From NCBI GenBank assembly GCA_023458615.1, contig JAEWYV010000105.1, positions 1-10,696 of the forward strand: DNA of 10,696 nucleotides. Direction: 5' to 3'. Every line of letters begins with the position of its first letter. Within the stretch, counting starts at the first letter, position 1. The position numbers and the translations under genes were made by a program. The stretch is from Bacillota bacterium. Its GTDB lineage: Bacteria > Bacillota > Clostridia > Christensenellales > CAG-138. Under the pieces are notes generated by a model that had not been told where the DNA came from, did no database searches, and saw nothing but the letters and a program-made list of their open reading frames with translations. Below, piece after piece: positions 1 through 6,763 of this stretch.

Positions 1-1
1 C

Positions 2-241
2 AAGGCGGATGTGTTAAAGGTTGCGCATCACGGCTCGCGTGACGGCACATTTGAAAAGTTTCTGGATGCGGTTTCTCCCGCCATCGCCGTCATCAGCGTT
101 GGAAAAGGCAACGATTACGGACACCCGAATCAGGAACTACTCGATCGACTCAACGAGCGGGGTATCACGGTCTATCGCACAGACGAGGATGGAACCGTCT
201 CACTGCTGCTTGACGGAACCAGCGTCACGGTGCTAAAATAA
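2..241 (+). CDS. ComEC/Rec2-type protein, C-terminal end (partial)
   Basis: This is the last 79 codons of a gene that begins before the window, ending at TAA 239-241. The visible part carries the metallo-beta-lactamase motif VAHHGSRDGT near its start, then SVGKGNDYGHP, then a short C-terminal beta-rich tail. HHGS followed by an N-x-YGHP block is typical of the C-terminal MBL domain of ComEC/Rec2, the membrane protein that takes in single-stranded DNA during transformation; this domain is thought to act on the incoming strand. The competence-domain membrane segments would lie upstream and are not visible, so a stand-alone ComEC-like MBL hydrolase remains possible. The end of the gene also contains the likely promoter of the next operon. 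Confidence 0.85.
   Translation, partial: KADVLKVAHHGSRDGTFEKFLDAVSPAIAVISVGKGNDYGHPNQELLDRLNERGITVYRTDEDGTVSLLLDGTSVTVLK
210..239 (+). promoter_or_regulatory. Sigma-A-type promoter of the pheST leader
   Basis: The -35 box TTGACG (210-215) matches TTGACA at five of six positions. After an 18-base spacer comes TAAAAT (234-239), five of six to TATAAT, preceded by TG at 231-232, which makes an extended -10. Transcription should start near base 246, just ahead of the T-box 5' element. The promoter lies inside the last codons and stop of the ComEC-like gene. Seen by eye only; no start site is known. Confidence 0.65.
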
Positions 242-261
242 TTCATAATAGTAATAATAAG

Positions 262-519
262 GCTATGAAGGGGAAAAGTCCTCCTCCCGTGTTGAAAGAG
301 AAAACCGCCATCGGCTGAAAGCGGTTAGCGCGAGAAAGGACACCAAGTTCGCCCCGGAGCCTTGCCGGTGAACATTTGGTCAGCCAAATCACTAGTCGGC
401 AACGGGCCCGCCCGATACGGCGGAATCGAGGCTTAACCCGGCAAATATTGCCGGACGAGCAAACGAGGGTGGTACCACGACGCGTTTCGTCCCTTACGGC
501 GGAGCGCGTTTTTTATTTT
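262..519 (+). promoter_or_regulatory. T-box riboswitch leader, tRNA-Phe specific
   Basis: The leader senses uncharged tRNA-Phe and lets transcription pass into pheST when Phe-tRNA is scarce. The 5' conserved purine element is at about 265-280. The distal stem I hairpin is AACCGC (303-308) with GCGGTT (321-326), and its loop includes GGCTGAAA. The specifier codon is read as TTC (348-350), a Phe codon, followed by the usual GGAG element at 356-359. Another hairpin is 374-379/384-389, and stem III is 438-444/448-454. The T-box GAGGGTGGTACCACG is at 465-479; its TGGT (470-473) can pair with an ACCA tRNA end, which fits an A discriminator. In the antiterminator, AGGG 466-469 pairs with CCCT 491-494 and ACG 477-479 with CGT 488-490, which excludes the terminator. 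Stem I boundaries are approximate. Confidence 0.92.
480..519 (+). terminator. Conditional terminator of the T-box leader
   Basis: A hairpin runs from ACGCG (480-484) to CGCGT (505-509). It continues inward through T-G/T-A pairs and CG(T)CC with GGCG (498-501) around loop CTTAC. It ends in a U-run, six T then A then four T (509-519). Its 5' arm contains the bases needed by the antiterminator, so the two folds are mutually exclusive, as in transcriptional T-boxes. Confidence 0.85.
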
Positions 520-560
520 GGTAAATCGTTTCCACAGGATAAGAGGAGGAGAACAGAACA

Positions 561-1589
561 ATGGGTATGATGGAGTCTCTCGCGCAGCTGCGCGAGGAAG
601 CCGAAGCGAAGCTCAGCAGCTGCCAGTCGCCCGAAGAACTCGAGCAGGCTTTGGTAGACGTACTCGGGCGCAATGGCTCGCTGACCAACATTTTGCGCAC
701 GATGGGCAAACTTGCAAGCGAAGAACGCGCAAGCGTCGGTGCCTTTGCCAACAAGGTTAAGACTGCGCTGGAGTCGGTCGTTGCAGAAAAACGCGCCGCT
801 CTCGGCGAAGTAGCCAAACAGCGGCGATTTGCAGAGGAAGCGCTGGACGTCACCGCCCCGGGCGCGGTTCTCACGCCGCAGGGTCGTCTGCACCCGATGA
901 CGCAAACCTACCGTCTGATTCGCGACGCACTGGTCGGAATGGGATTCTCCATGTTTGACGGGCCGGAGATCGAGTTGGACGATAACAACTTCACCCTGCT
1001 CAACCTGCCAAAGGATCACCCGGCGCGCGATATGCAGGACACCTTCTACATCAACGAAAACGTTGTGCTCCGCACGCATACCTCGCCCTGCGAAATTCGC
1101 GCGCTCACGACGCTGACGCCGCCGTTCCGGCTGCTCATGCCGGGTCGCGTGTTCCGTGTGGACGAGGTGGACGCGAGTCACTCCCCCGTTTTCCATCAAA
1201 TTGAAGGATTTGTCGTGGATAAGGGGCTGACGCTGGGCGATCTCAAGGGCATTTTGGATTCCTTTGTGCACGCAGTGTTTGGCGAGGATGTCAAGACGCG
1301 CCTGCGCCCGAGCTACTTCCCGTTCACGGAACCCTCCGCCGAGCTGGATGTTTCCTGCTCTATCTGCGGTGGCAAGGGCTGCCGCGTCTGCAAGGGCACG
1401 GGCTGGATCGAAATTCTCGGCTGCGGTGTGACCAACCCGCACGAAATCGCCAACTGCGGCTATGACCCGAAGGTCTGGACCGGTCTTGCATTCGGCCTTG
1501 GCGTAGATCGCATGGCAAACCTCAAATTCGGCATCAACGACATCCGGCTGGAGTATGAAAACGACGCGCGTTTCCTGCGCCAGTTCTAA
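561..1589 (+). CDS. pheS: Phenylalanine--tRNA ligase alpha subunit
   Basis: PheS is the catalytic subunit of the cytoplasmic alpha2-beta2 enzyme that activates Phe with ATP and loads it on tRNA-Phe. The 342 residues match the usual bacterial length. Residues 1-90 form the helical, charged N-terminal region that contacts tRNA as a coiled coil. The class II core follows: HPARDMQDTFYI (153-164), RTHTSP (171-176), motif 2 GRVFRVDEVDASHSPVFHQ (195-213) with its ATP-binding arginine, FPFTEPSAE (253-261), and motif 3 GLAFGLGVDRM (308-318). Residues 266-288 (CSICGGKGCRVCKGTGWIE...) are the normal Cys/Gly-rich insertion. The start is ATG 561, 11 bases after AGGAGG (544-549). ATG codons at 567 and 570 are in frame but further from the SD site. 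The gene follows the Phe T-box directly and precedes pheT by 14 bases. Confidence 0.98.
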   Translation: MGMMESLAQLREEAEAKLSSCQSPEELEQALVDVLGRNGSLTNILRTMGKLASEERASVGAFANKVKTALESVVAEKRAALGEVAKQRRFAEEALDVTAPGAVLTPQGRLHPMTQTYRLIRDALVGMGFSMFDGPEIELDDNNFTLLNLPKDHPARDMQDTFYINENVVLRTHTSPCEIRALTTLTPPFRLLMPGRVFRVDEVDASHSPVFHQIEGFVVDKGLTLGDLKGILDSFVHAVFGEDVKTRLRPSYFPFTEPSAELDVSCSICGGKGCRVCKGTGWIEILGCGVTNPHEIANCGYDPKVWTGLAFGLGVDRMANLKFGINDIRLEYENDARFLRQF

Positions 1590-1603
1590 GGGAGGAACGG
1601 AAT

Positions 1604-4000
1604 ATGAAACTGCCAAAGAAATGGCTTTGTGAATATGTTGACCTGCATGTATCCAACGCTGAATTCATCGAGAAGATGATGTGGCGCGGGTTTGAATGCG
1701 CAGGCGTAGACAAAGAGCTCTCCGGCGTTGAGGGCGTGGTCGTCGGCCGCGTACTCTCGGTTTCTAAACACGAAAATTCCGACCATCTGCACATCTGTCA
1801 GGTGGACATCGGCTCCGAGGTGCTCACCATCGTGACCGGCGCGGACAATGTATTCGACGGCGCGCTGGTCCCTGTCGCAGTCGTCGGCTCCAAGCTCGGC
1901 GGACGCGAGATGGCCGCCGTCAACATGCGGGGTGTGATGAGCTATGGCATGCTCTGCTCCGGTTCGGAGCTGGGATTGACCGATGCGGACTATCCCGGCA
2001 GCGAGGTGCATGGCATACTGATTCTCAAAGAGGATCACCCGCTGGGACAGGCGATTGACGTTGCGCTTGGGTTTGACGACGATATCTTTGAGTTTGAAAT
2101 CACCCCGAACCGCCCGGACTGCATCAGCATCATCGGCATGTGCCGCGAGGCGGCAGCCGCGCTTGGGCAATCCTTCCGCGAACCGAAAATTGCGCCGGTC
2201 AAGGGCGCGGGCAACGCCGCGGACTATGCGCGCGTCACCATCGAAAACTATGACCTCTGCCCGCGCTATACCGCGCGCGTGGTGAAAGACATCGTCATCG
2301 AGCCCTCTCCCGCCTGGATGCAGAAAAAGCTCAAGGCGGTGGGATTGCGCCCCATCAACAACATCGTGGATATCACAAACTATGTGCTGGTGGAATATGG
2401 CCACCCGATGCATGCGTTTGACCTAGCCTGCATCGAGGGCAGCCACATCATCGTCCGCACCGCGCACGAAAACGAGGTTGTCACCACGCTGGATAAGAAG
2501 GATCGCCCTGTCTCTACCGATATGCTGCTCATTGCGGATGAGAAGCGCGGGGTCGGCATCGCGGGCGTGATGGGCGGACTAAATTCCGAAATCACGGACG
2601 CGACAAAAGCGGTGCTCTTTGAGTCCGCGGTCTTCAAGGGCAGCAACATCCGCGCGACGGCACGCAAGCTCAAACACACCACCGACGCGGCAAGTCGCTT
2701 CATCAAAGGCGTAGAACCCGTAAACGCGGAACTCGCACTGGAGCGCGCCATCGAATTGGTTGCCGAGCTCAAGGCGGGCACAGTCGTTGGAGAAATGATC
2801 GACGTGCACAAGGAAAAGATTGCGGATCGGGAGATCACCGTCAGCGTCGAGCACATTAACGCGCTTCTTGCGCTGGATTTGAGCGCGCATCAGATGGCGG
2901 ATATGCTCGGCACGATCGGTATTCATGCGCGGCCTGCGCTCGGCGGACTGCATGTTACCATCCCGCATTTCCGCGCGGACATCGAGAGCGGCATCGAAGC
3001 GGACTGGGACGTTGCCGAGGAGATTGCTCGCATCTATGGCTACTACAACATCAAACCCACGCTCATGCGCGGGGATACCTTCCGCGGACGCATCAACGAG
3101 ATGTTCCTGCTCGATGATCAGGTGAAGGATGCACTGGTTGCGCTGGGGTTGTATGAGATGTATAACTACAACTTCACGAGCCCGTCGGTGTTCGATTCCC
3201 TCCTGCTCCCGAAGGACAGTGAACTACGCAAAGCCGTCCGCATCCTCAATCCATTTGGCGAGGATCAGAGTCTCATGCGCACCACACTGATTCCGGGCAT
3301 GCTGGATTCCCTCGTGCGCAACGCAAACCGCAAGAGCGGGCATCTGCGCTTCTTTGAGGTGGGCAACACGCACGTGGACACCGGCGCAGAGCTGCCGGAG
3401 GAACGTAAAAAGATCGGCATCATTCTCGGCGGCGAGGGCGTGGATTTCTATCTGCTCAAAGGCATGATTGAGGAACTCTTCCGCATGGTCGGCGTACGGA
3501 ATGCTAGCTATCAAAAGAGCGTAGCCAGCTACCTCCAACCGGGCAGAGCTGCGGAGATTCTCTCAAAAGATGGTGCCTCCCTCGGCGTGTTCGGCGAGTT
3601 GCATCCCGATGTGGCGTCCTCCTGGAAGGCGGATGGGCGCATCTATGTCGCCGAGCTGAATTTTGCCGCCATAGCGGAGAGCCGCAATACAGGCAAGCGC
3701 TTTGAGCCACTGCCCCGCTTCCCCGCAGCGGAACGCGACCTTGCGGTCGTCGTAGATGCGGGTCTGGAATCCGTCGTGCTCAAGCGCGTCATCGAAACCG
3801 CGCCCGCGGGCGTCATCATCTCCGATGTGCGGCTGTTTGACACCTATTCCGGCATCGGAGTTGCCGCGGGCAAGAAGAGCCTCGCGTTCTCCTTCTCCCT
3901 CCGTGCAGAGGATCACACCCTCACGGATGAGGAGATTAAGCGCGCTATGGACGCCATCATCAATGCCCTAAAGGCAAGCGGCGCACCGTTGCGCGCATAG
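1604..4000 (+). CDS. pheT: Phenylalanine--tRNA ligase beta subunit
   Basis: PheT is the large partner of PheS. It binds and positions tRNA-Phe and edits Tyr mischarged on it. The 798 residues are full length. Domains in order: N-terminal segment (1-40); EMAP-like tRNA-binding domain (about 42-150), with GVMSYGMLCSG at 110-120; B3/B4 editing region (about 215-385), with FEITPNRPDC (164-173) ahead of it and GHPMHAFD (266-273) inside; B5 domain (about 405-480), ending in WDVAEEIARIYGY (468-480); the catalytic-like core; and a C-terminal FDX-ACB anticodon-binding fold (about 703-795) opening with PLPRFPAAERDLA. The SD is GGGAGG (1590-1595), eight bases before ATG and touching the pheS stop, which fits tight co-expression of equal subunits. 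A terminator follows. Confidence 0.98.
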   Translation: MKLPKKWLCEYVDLHVSNAEFIEKMMWRGFECAGVDKELSGVEGVVVGRVLSVSKHENSDHLHICQVDIGSEVLTIVTGADNVFDGALVPVAVVGSKLGGREMAAVNMRGVMSYGMLCSGSELGLTDADYPGSEVHGILILKEDHPLGQAIDVALGFDDDIFEFEITPNRPDCISIIGMCREAAAALGQSFREPKIAPVKGAGNAADYARVTIENYDLCPRYTARVVKDIVIEPSPAWMQKKLKAVGLRPINNIVDITNYVLVEYGHPMHAFDLACIEGSHIIVRTAHENEVVTTLDKKDRPVSTDMLLIADEKRGVGIAGVMGGLNSEITDATKAVLFESAVFKGSNIRATARKLKHTTDAASRFIKGVEPVNAELALERAIELVAELKAGTVVGEMIDVHKEKIADREITVSVEHINALLALDLSAHQMADMLGTIGIHARPALGGLHVTIPHFRADIESGIEADWDVAEEIARIYGYYNIKPTLMRGDTFRGRINEMFLLDDQVKDALVALGLYEMYNYNFTSPSVFDSLLLPKDSELRKAVRILNPFGEDQSLMRTTLIPGMLDSLVRNANRKSGHLRFFEVGNTHVDTGAELPEERKKIGIILGGEGVDFYLLKGMIEELFRMVGVRNASYQKSVASYLQPGRAAEILSKDGASLGVFGELHPDVASSWKADGRIYVAELNFAAIAESRNTGKRFEPLPRFPAAERDLAVVVDAGLESVVLKRVIETAPAGVIISDVRLFDTYSGIGVAAGKKSLAFSFSLRAEDHTLTDEEIKRAMDAIINALKASGAPLRA

Positions 4001-4024
4001 CCCCGGCCTTAAGCCATGCAGTAC

Positions 4025-4057
4025 AAACCCGGCATGCAGTCCAGTGTGCCGGGTTTT
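4025..4057 (+). terminator. Rho-independent terminator after pheT
   Basis: AAACCCGGCA (4025-4034) pairs perfectly with TGCCGGGTTT (4047-4056) around a 12-base loop, with a short T-run at 4054-4057. It sits 25 bases after the pheT stop and closes the pheST transcript. The T-run is short, so some read-through is possible. Confidence 0.8.
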
Positions 4058-4066
4058 GTAAATGGG

Positions 4067-4095
4067 TTGCGAAGAAAGCATACTTGCCGTATACT
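4067..4095 (+). promoter_or_regulatory. Probable promoter of the zinc-ribbon membrane genes
   Basis: TTGCGA (4067-4072, four of six to TTGACA), a 17-base spacer and TATACT (4090-4095, five of six to TATAAT) lie after the pheT terminator. The predicted start near 4102 gives a leader of about 35 bases ahead of the gene at 4137. Assigned by eye. Confidence 0.55.
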
Positions 4096-4136
4096 GAGCA
4101 CATATATACGTTCAATATTGGGGAGGAAAGACGACT

Positions 4137-4532
4137 ATGCCGTTCTGTGACAATTGCGGAAAACCCGTTTACCCGCTGGATACCGTTTGCTCCAACTGCG
4201 GCGCGCCTGTGAAACCCACTGCGCAGCCGGTTTATACGCCAACCCCAGCCAGCGTCCACGCCGGCGATGTTGAGCCTCCTCAGGGTTCGCCCTTTGCCGT
4301 GCTCAGCAGTTGGGGTTTCGTTGGATCTCTTTTACTCATGGCAATCCCGATTGCCGGTTTCATCATTGCAATCGTCTGGGCAGCTGGCTCAACGGGGAAT
4401 GTCAACCGCCGCAATCTCGCCCGCGCAAATCTCATCCTGATGGGAATCGGCATCGGGCTCTATATCGTCTTCATCATTGCCGCGCTCGCGCTCGGCGGCT
4501 CGGCGTATTTGCTCAACGATTTTGTTCAGTAA
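4137..4532 (+). CDS. Zinc-ribbon membrane protein, two predicted TM helices
   Basis: A small protein of unknown function, 131 residues. Residues 1-25 form a zinc-ribbon with four cysteines at 4, 7, 18 and 21 (C-x2-C-x10-C-x2-C), each pair followed by G. A Pro/Thr-rich linker (about 25-52) joins it to two hydrophobic helices, about 61-83 and 99-121, separated by a short basic stretch (NRRNLARAN, 90-98). Such ribbon-plus-TM proteins are common in Clostridia and are usually annotated only as zinc-ribbon domain proteins; a sensor or scaffold role is possible but not shown here. The SD GGGGAGG (4120-4126) is ten bases before ATG 4137. The next gene encodes a similar ribbon with the same Cys spacing, so the two probably work or evolved together. 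Confidence 0.85.
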   Translation: MPFCDNCGKPVYPLDTVCSNCGAPVKPTAQPVYTPTPASVHAGDVEPPQGSPFAVLSSWGFVGSLLLMAIPIAGFIIAIVWAAGSTGNVNRRNLARANLILMGIGIGLYIVFIIAALALGGSAYLLNDFVQ

Positions 4533-4610
4533 ATCGTCCATTACTTCATTCGTTTTTCCATTGCACGCGGTGCAAAGCAAAAATAAATCATACTATGGGG
4601 GAGTAAAAAA
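4533..4610. other. Short gap between the two zinc-ribbon genes
   Basis: This 78-base AT-rich gap holds a perfect six-base inverted repeat TTGCAC/GTGCAA with a GCG loop (4561-4575) and no following T-run, so it is not a convincing terminator. The SD GGGGGAG (4597-4603) of the next gene lies at its end, seven bases before ATG 4611. No clear promoter was found, which favours co-transcription. Confidence 0.5.
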
Positions 4611-5024
4611 ATGGCATATTGTGCAAAATGTGGTTCTCAGTTGAACGATGGCGACAGCGCCTGCGGCAATTGCGGCGAACCGGTTATGAAGGCCGCCGAA
4701 CCCGTCGTGGTCAATCAGTCCAACGACAAGCTGATGGGCGTCCTCTCCTATCTCGGCATTCTTTCGCTGATTCCTTATTTCATTAAGGATCAATCGTCGT
4801 TTGTCCGTTACCATGCGGTGCGCGGTCTCAACCTGTTCCTGTTGGAACTCATTGCTGGCGTTGCTGCGTCCATCATCGGTTTCATCCTGCCAGGTCTTGG
4901 CGGACTTCTCGGTTGGGTTGCTTCGGTTGCGGGTCTCGTCTTCTCCATCATCGGCATCATCAACGTTGCCAATGGGGACCAAAAGGATCTGCCCCTCATC
5001 GGCGGCATCCAGTTCGTGAAATAA
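4611..5024 (+). CDS. Zinc-ribbon membrane protein with DUF4870/Tic20-like membrane domain
   Basis: A 137-residue membrane protein of unknown function. Its N-terminal zinc-ribbon has cysteines at 4, 7, 18 and 21, exactly the spacing of the preceding gene. A short linker leads to three hydrophobic segments, about 41-57, 73-93 and 97-119. Between the first two lies FVRYHAVRGLNLF (64-76), an Arg/His-containing signature resembling the small DUF4870/Tic20-like bacterial membrane proteins; that assignment is from memory and unsearched. The C-terminal tail is short and polar. The two ribbons suggest duplication or fusion of one ribbon module onto different membrane parts. The likely topology puts the ribbon in the cytoplasm. 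Confidence 0.85.
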   Translation: MAYCAKCGSQLNDGDSACGNCGEPVMKAAEPVVVNQSNDKLMGVLSYLGILSLIPYFIKDQSSFVRYHAVRGLNLFLLELIAGVAASIIGFILPGLGGLLGWVASVAGLVFSIIGIINVANGDQKDLPLIGGIQFVK

Positions 5025-5088
5025 GGCACGCAAAACACGGCGTTTAGTAGGAGGAAACCACTAATACGCTAGTTCAAAACAATCAGAA

Positions 5089-5106
5089 TCCGGCGCATAG
5101 CCGGAG
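5089..5106 (+). promoter_or_regulatory. Hairpin overlapping the SD of the mini-ORF
   Basis: TCCGGC (5089-5094) pairs perfectly with GCCGGA (5100-5105) around loop GCATA. The SD GGAG (5103-5106) begins inside the 3' arm and is seven bases from ATG 5114. The fold could limit ribosome access to the mini-ORF. Confidence 0.5.
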
Positions 5107-5113
5107 AAACAGC

Positions 5114-5137
5114 ATGAATACGCTAGTTCAAAATTAA
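5114..5137 (+). CDS. Seven-codon mini-ORF MNTLVQN duplicating the gene's N terminus
   Basis: ATG 5114 opens seven codons reading MNTLVQN and stops at TAA 5135-5137. The same seven residues begin the amidohydrolase at 5171. The mini-ORF has its own SD (GGAG, 5103-5106) at the same seven-base distance as the real gene. It ends 33 bases before the real start and in the same frame. It may be an inert relic of duplication, or it may affect initiation at the downstream start. Whether it is translated is unknown. Confidence 0.4.
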   Translation: MNTLVQN

Positions 5138-5145
5138 AATCAGGA

Positions 5146-5163
5146 TCCGGTGCATTGCCGGAG
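5146..5163 (+). promoter_or_regulatory. Hairpin overlapping the SD of the amidohydrolase gene
   Basis: TCCGGT (5146-5151) pairs with GCCGGA (5157-5162) around loop GCATT; a C-G pair of the upstream copy has become T-G, so the fold is kept but weaker. The SD GGAG is 5160-5163, seven bases before ATG 5171. This SD decides the start at 5171 rather than the in-frame GTG at 5150. Confidence 0.5.
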
Positions 5164-5170
5164 AAACAAG

Positions 5171-6727
5171 ATGAATACGCTAGTTCAAAATTGTAATATT
5201 ATTGACGGAACCGGCGCTCCCGCTTACACGGGCAGCGTCGGTTTCGATTGCGGGCAGATTCGTGTCTTTCGCGGCGACGAACTGCCGCAAGCAGACAAAC
5301 GGATCGACGGAAGCGGGCTTACACTCGTGCCCGGCTTTCTGGACGCGCACTCACACGGCGATCTTTCGATGAAAAGCCCGTATGCAACGCTCAGCAAACT
5401 CAATCAAGGCATCACGACACAGATTGCGGGTCAGTGCGGCGTTTCCCTCTTTCCCTCCGGCGATGTATCACCCGAGCTCTTTGAGCGTTTTATCTCCGGC
5501 ATCGCGCCTTATCCAGATTTTCCGAATGATCTTTCCAACTTGAAAAGCGCTCAAGGCTACTTTGAATGGTTGAAAACGCTGCAAAACCCGATCACGACAA
5601 AGTCCTTCCTGGGTCACGGCACGCTTCGCCTCTGGGCGATGGGATATGAAAACCGTAAGCCCGACACAGGAGAGCTTAAGCGCATGCAGGACATGCTGCG
5701 CCGCTGCATTCGGGAAGGCGCGCTTGGCCTCTCCACTGGGCTGGTTTATGCGCCAAGCTGCTATGCGAACAATGAGGAAATTTTAGCGCTTCTGCGGGTT
5801 GTACACGAGGAGGGTGCCATCTACGCCACCCATCCGCGAAACGAGGGAGACCATGTGATTGAAGCGCGCGCCGAGTCTATCCGCCTCGCGCTGGAGGCGG
5901 ATGTTCCGCTTTGCATTTCGCACATGAAGGCAGCAGGCAGGCAAAACTGGGGCAAGCCGCACGAGGTGCTGCAGCAGCTCGACGTCGCCGTAACGCAAGG
6001 CCTGCATGCATTGATGGACAGTTATCCGTATTTGGCGGGCTGTACCTCACTCAACGTCTCCATTCCGCCGCGCTATTTTACGCAAGGTCTGGACGGCATG
6101 ATTCGCGCCTTGCAAAGCCCGTCAGAACGAGAGAACATCCGCGAGGAGATTGCGCGGCAGAGCGACTATGACAACTATATTTTCAATAGCGGTGGATTCC
6201 CCGGTGTCTATGTGTCGAGCTGCCCCATCGACCACAGCGCGGAGGGGATGTTCATTTCGGATTATGCCACAGCGAACGGCATGGACGCGTTTGACGCATA
6301 CTGTGATATACTCATAAGGAACAAGGGTCTCGGCTTGGGCATCTATTTTCATATGAGCGAGAGCGATGTAGTCGAAATTCTGACGCATCCGCTCTGCGTC
6401 CTCGGCACAGACGGGCTGATCGGTAAGGCGGGAGAAAATCCACACCCGCGTGCCTTTGGCGCAACCGCACACGCCTATAACCTGCTGGTTCGGCAAAAGA
6501 GGCTCCTCTCGCCGGAGGCAATGATTCATAAGATGAGCGGACAGACGGCAGCATTCTTTGGCTTGGAACGTAAAGGACGCATCCAGAACGGCATGGACGC
6601 AGATGCACTGCTGTTGGATCTCGACGCTTTTTGTGACACAGCAACCTATGAGAACGGCAGCGGCTTGACCGCTGGCATACGGCACATTTTCGTCGGCGGT
6701 CGGGAGATTCCCCTGCCGTCAATATAA
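5171..6727 (+). CDS. N-acyl-D-amino-acid deacylase family amidohydrolase
   Basis: A 518-residue zinc amidohydrolase resembling D-aminoacylases, which remove the acyl group from N-acyl-D-amino acids. Metal and active-site signatures occur in family order: DAHSHGD with H60 and H62; the QCG cysteine C89; GHGTLR (148-153); GALGLSTGLVYAPS (183-196); YATHPRNEGD with H221; ISHMKAAG with H251 and K253; DSYPYLAG (283-290); LGTDG with D414; HPRAFG (425-430). The H60/H62/C89 spacing is that of D-aminoacylase H67/H69/C96. The C terminus returns to the beta-sandwich (GRIQNGMDADALLLD). There is no signal peptide, so it is cytoplasmic. I chose ATG 5171 because of GGAG at 5160-5163; GTG 5150 would add seven residues. 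The exact acyl-amino acid or related substrate cannot be read from the sequence. The kinase gene follows after 36 bases. Confidence 0.88.
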   Translation: MNTLVQNCNIIDGTGAPAYTGSVGFDCGQIRVFRGDELPQADKRIDGSGLTLVPGFLDAHSHGDLSMKSPYATLSKLNQGITTQIAGQCGVSLFPSGDVSPELFERFISGIAPYPDFPNDLSNLKSAQGYFEWLKTLQNPITTKSFLGHGTLRLWAMGYENRKPDTGELKRMQDMLRRCIREGALGLSTGLVYAPSCYANNEEILALLRVVHEEGAIYATHPRNEGDHVIEARAESIRLALEADVPLCISHMKAAGRQNWGKPHEVLQQLDVAVTQGLHALMDSYPYLAGCTSLNVSIPPRYFTQGLDGMIRALQSPSERENIREEIARQSDYDNYIFNSGGFPGVYVSSCPIDHSAEGMFISDYATANGMDAFDAYCDILIRNKGLGLGIYFHMSESDVVEILTHPLCVLGTDGLIGKAGENPHPRAFGATAHAYNLLVRQKRLLSPEAMIHKMSGQTAAFFGLERKGRIQNGMDADALLLDLDAFCDTATYENGSGLTAGIRHIFVGGREIPLPSI

Positions 6728-6763
6728 TGCTGTTTCCCATATCACCCCGAAAAGGAGTTCCCT

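Larger units (their letters stand above)
5061..5192 (+). repeat. Tandem repeat of the amidohydrolase start region (three copies)
   Basis: The core AATACGCTAGTTCAAAA occurs at 5063-5079, 5117-5133 and 5174-5190. The units after the first two cores are similar along their length: an ATCAG-rATCCGG block, a small hairpin, then GCCGGAGAAACA and the next start. The periods are 54 and 57 bases, both multiples of three. The third core is codons 2-7 of the real gene. Copies 2 and 3 share ATG and the next 19 bases exactly. In copy 1 the ATG position reads ACT, although AGGAGG lies just upstream at 5049-5054. Base differences between the units argue against an assembly error. Confidence 0.9.

Noticed and set aside
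513..1616. Long minus-strand open frame opposite pheS (367 codons)
   Set aside because: It lies entirely antisense to a clear pheS, has low-complexity Arg/Ala/His-rich translation and no family motif. It is a by-product of GC-rich codon usage.
1586..2413. Minus-strand open frame opposite pheT (275 codons)
   Set aside because: Antisense to the EMAP and B3/B4 regions of pheT. No recognisable domain; a shadow of the coding strand.
4561..4575. Inverted repeat TTGCAC-GCG-GTGCAA as a terminator
   Set aside because: Six-bp stem and no T-run after it on the plus strand. Could equally be a weak operator or chance.
5150..5170. GTG 5150 as the amidohydrolase start
   Set aside because: It lies within the hairpin, has no SD at proper distance, and ATG 5171 has GGAG seven bases upstream.
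5061..5192. Repeats as a CRISPR array or IS end
   Set aside because: Only three copies, no unique spacers, the last copy is coding, and there are no cas genes or transposase nearby.
6723..6728. Perfect TATAAT just before the kinase gene
   Set aside because: It is formed by the last codon and stop of the amidohydrolase; no -35-like hexamer lies 16-19 bases upstream. Co-transcription is more likely.
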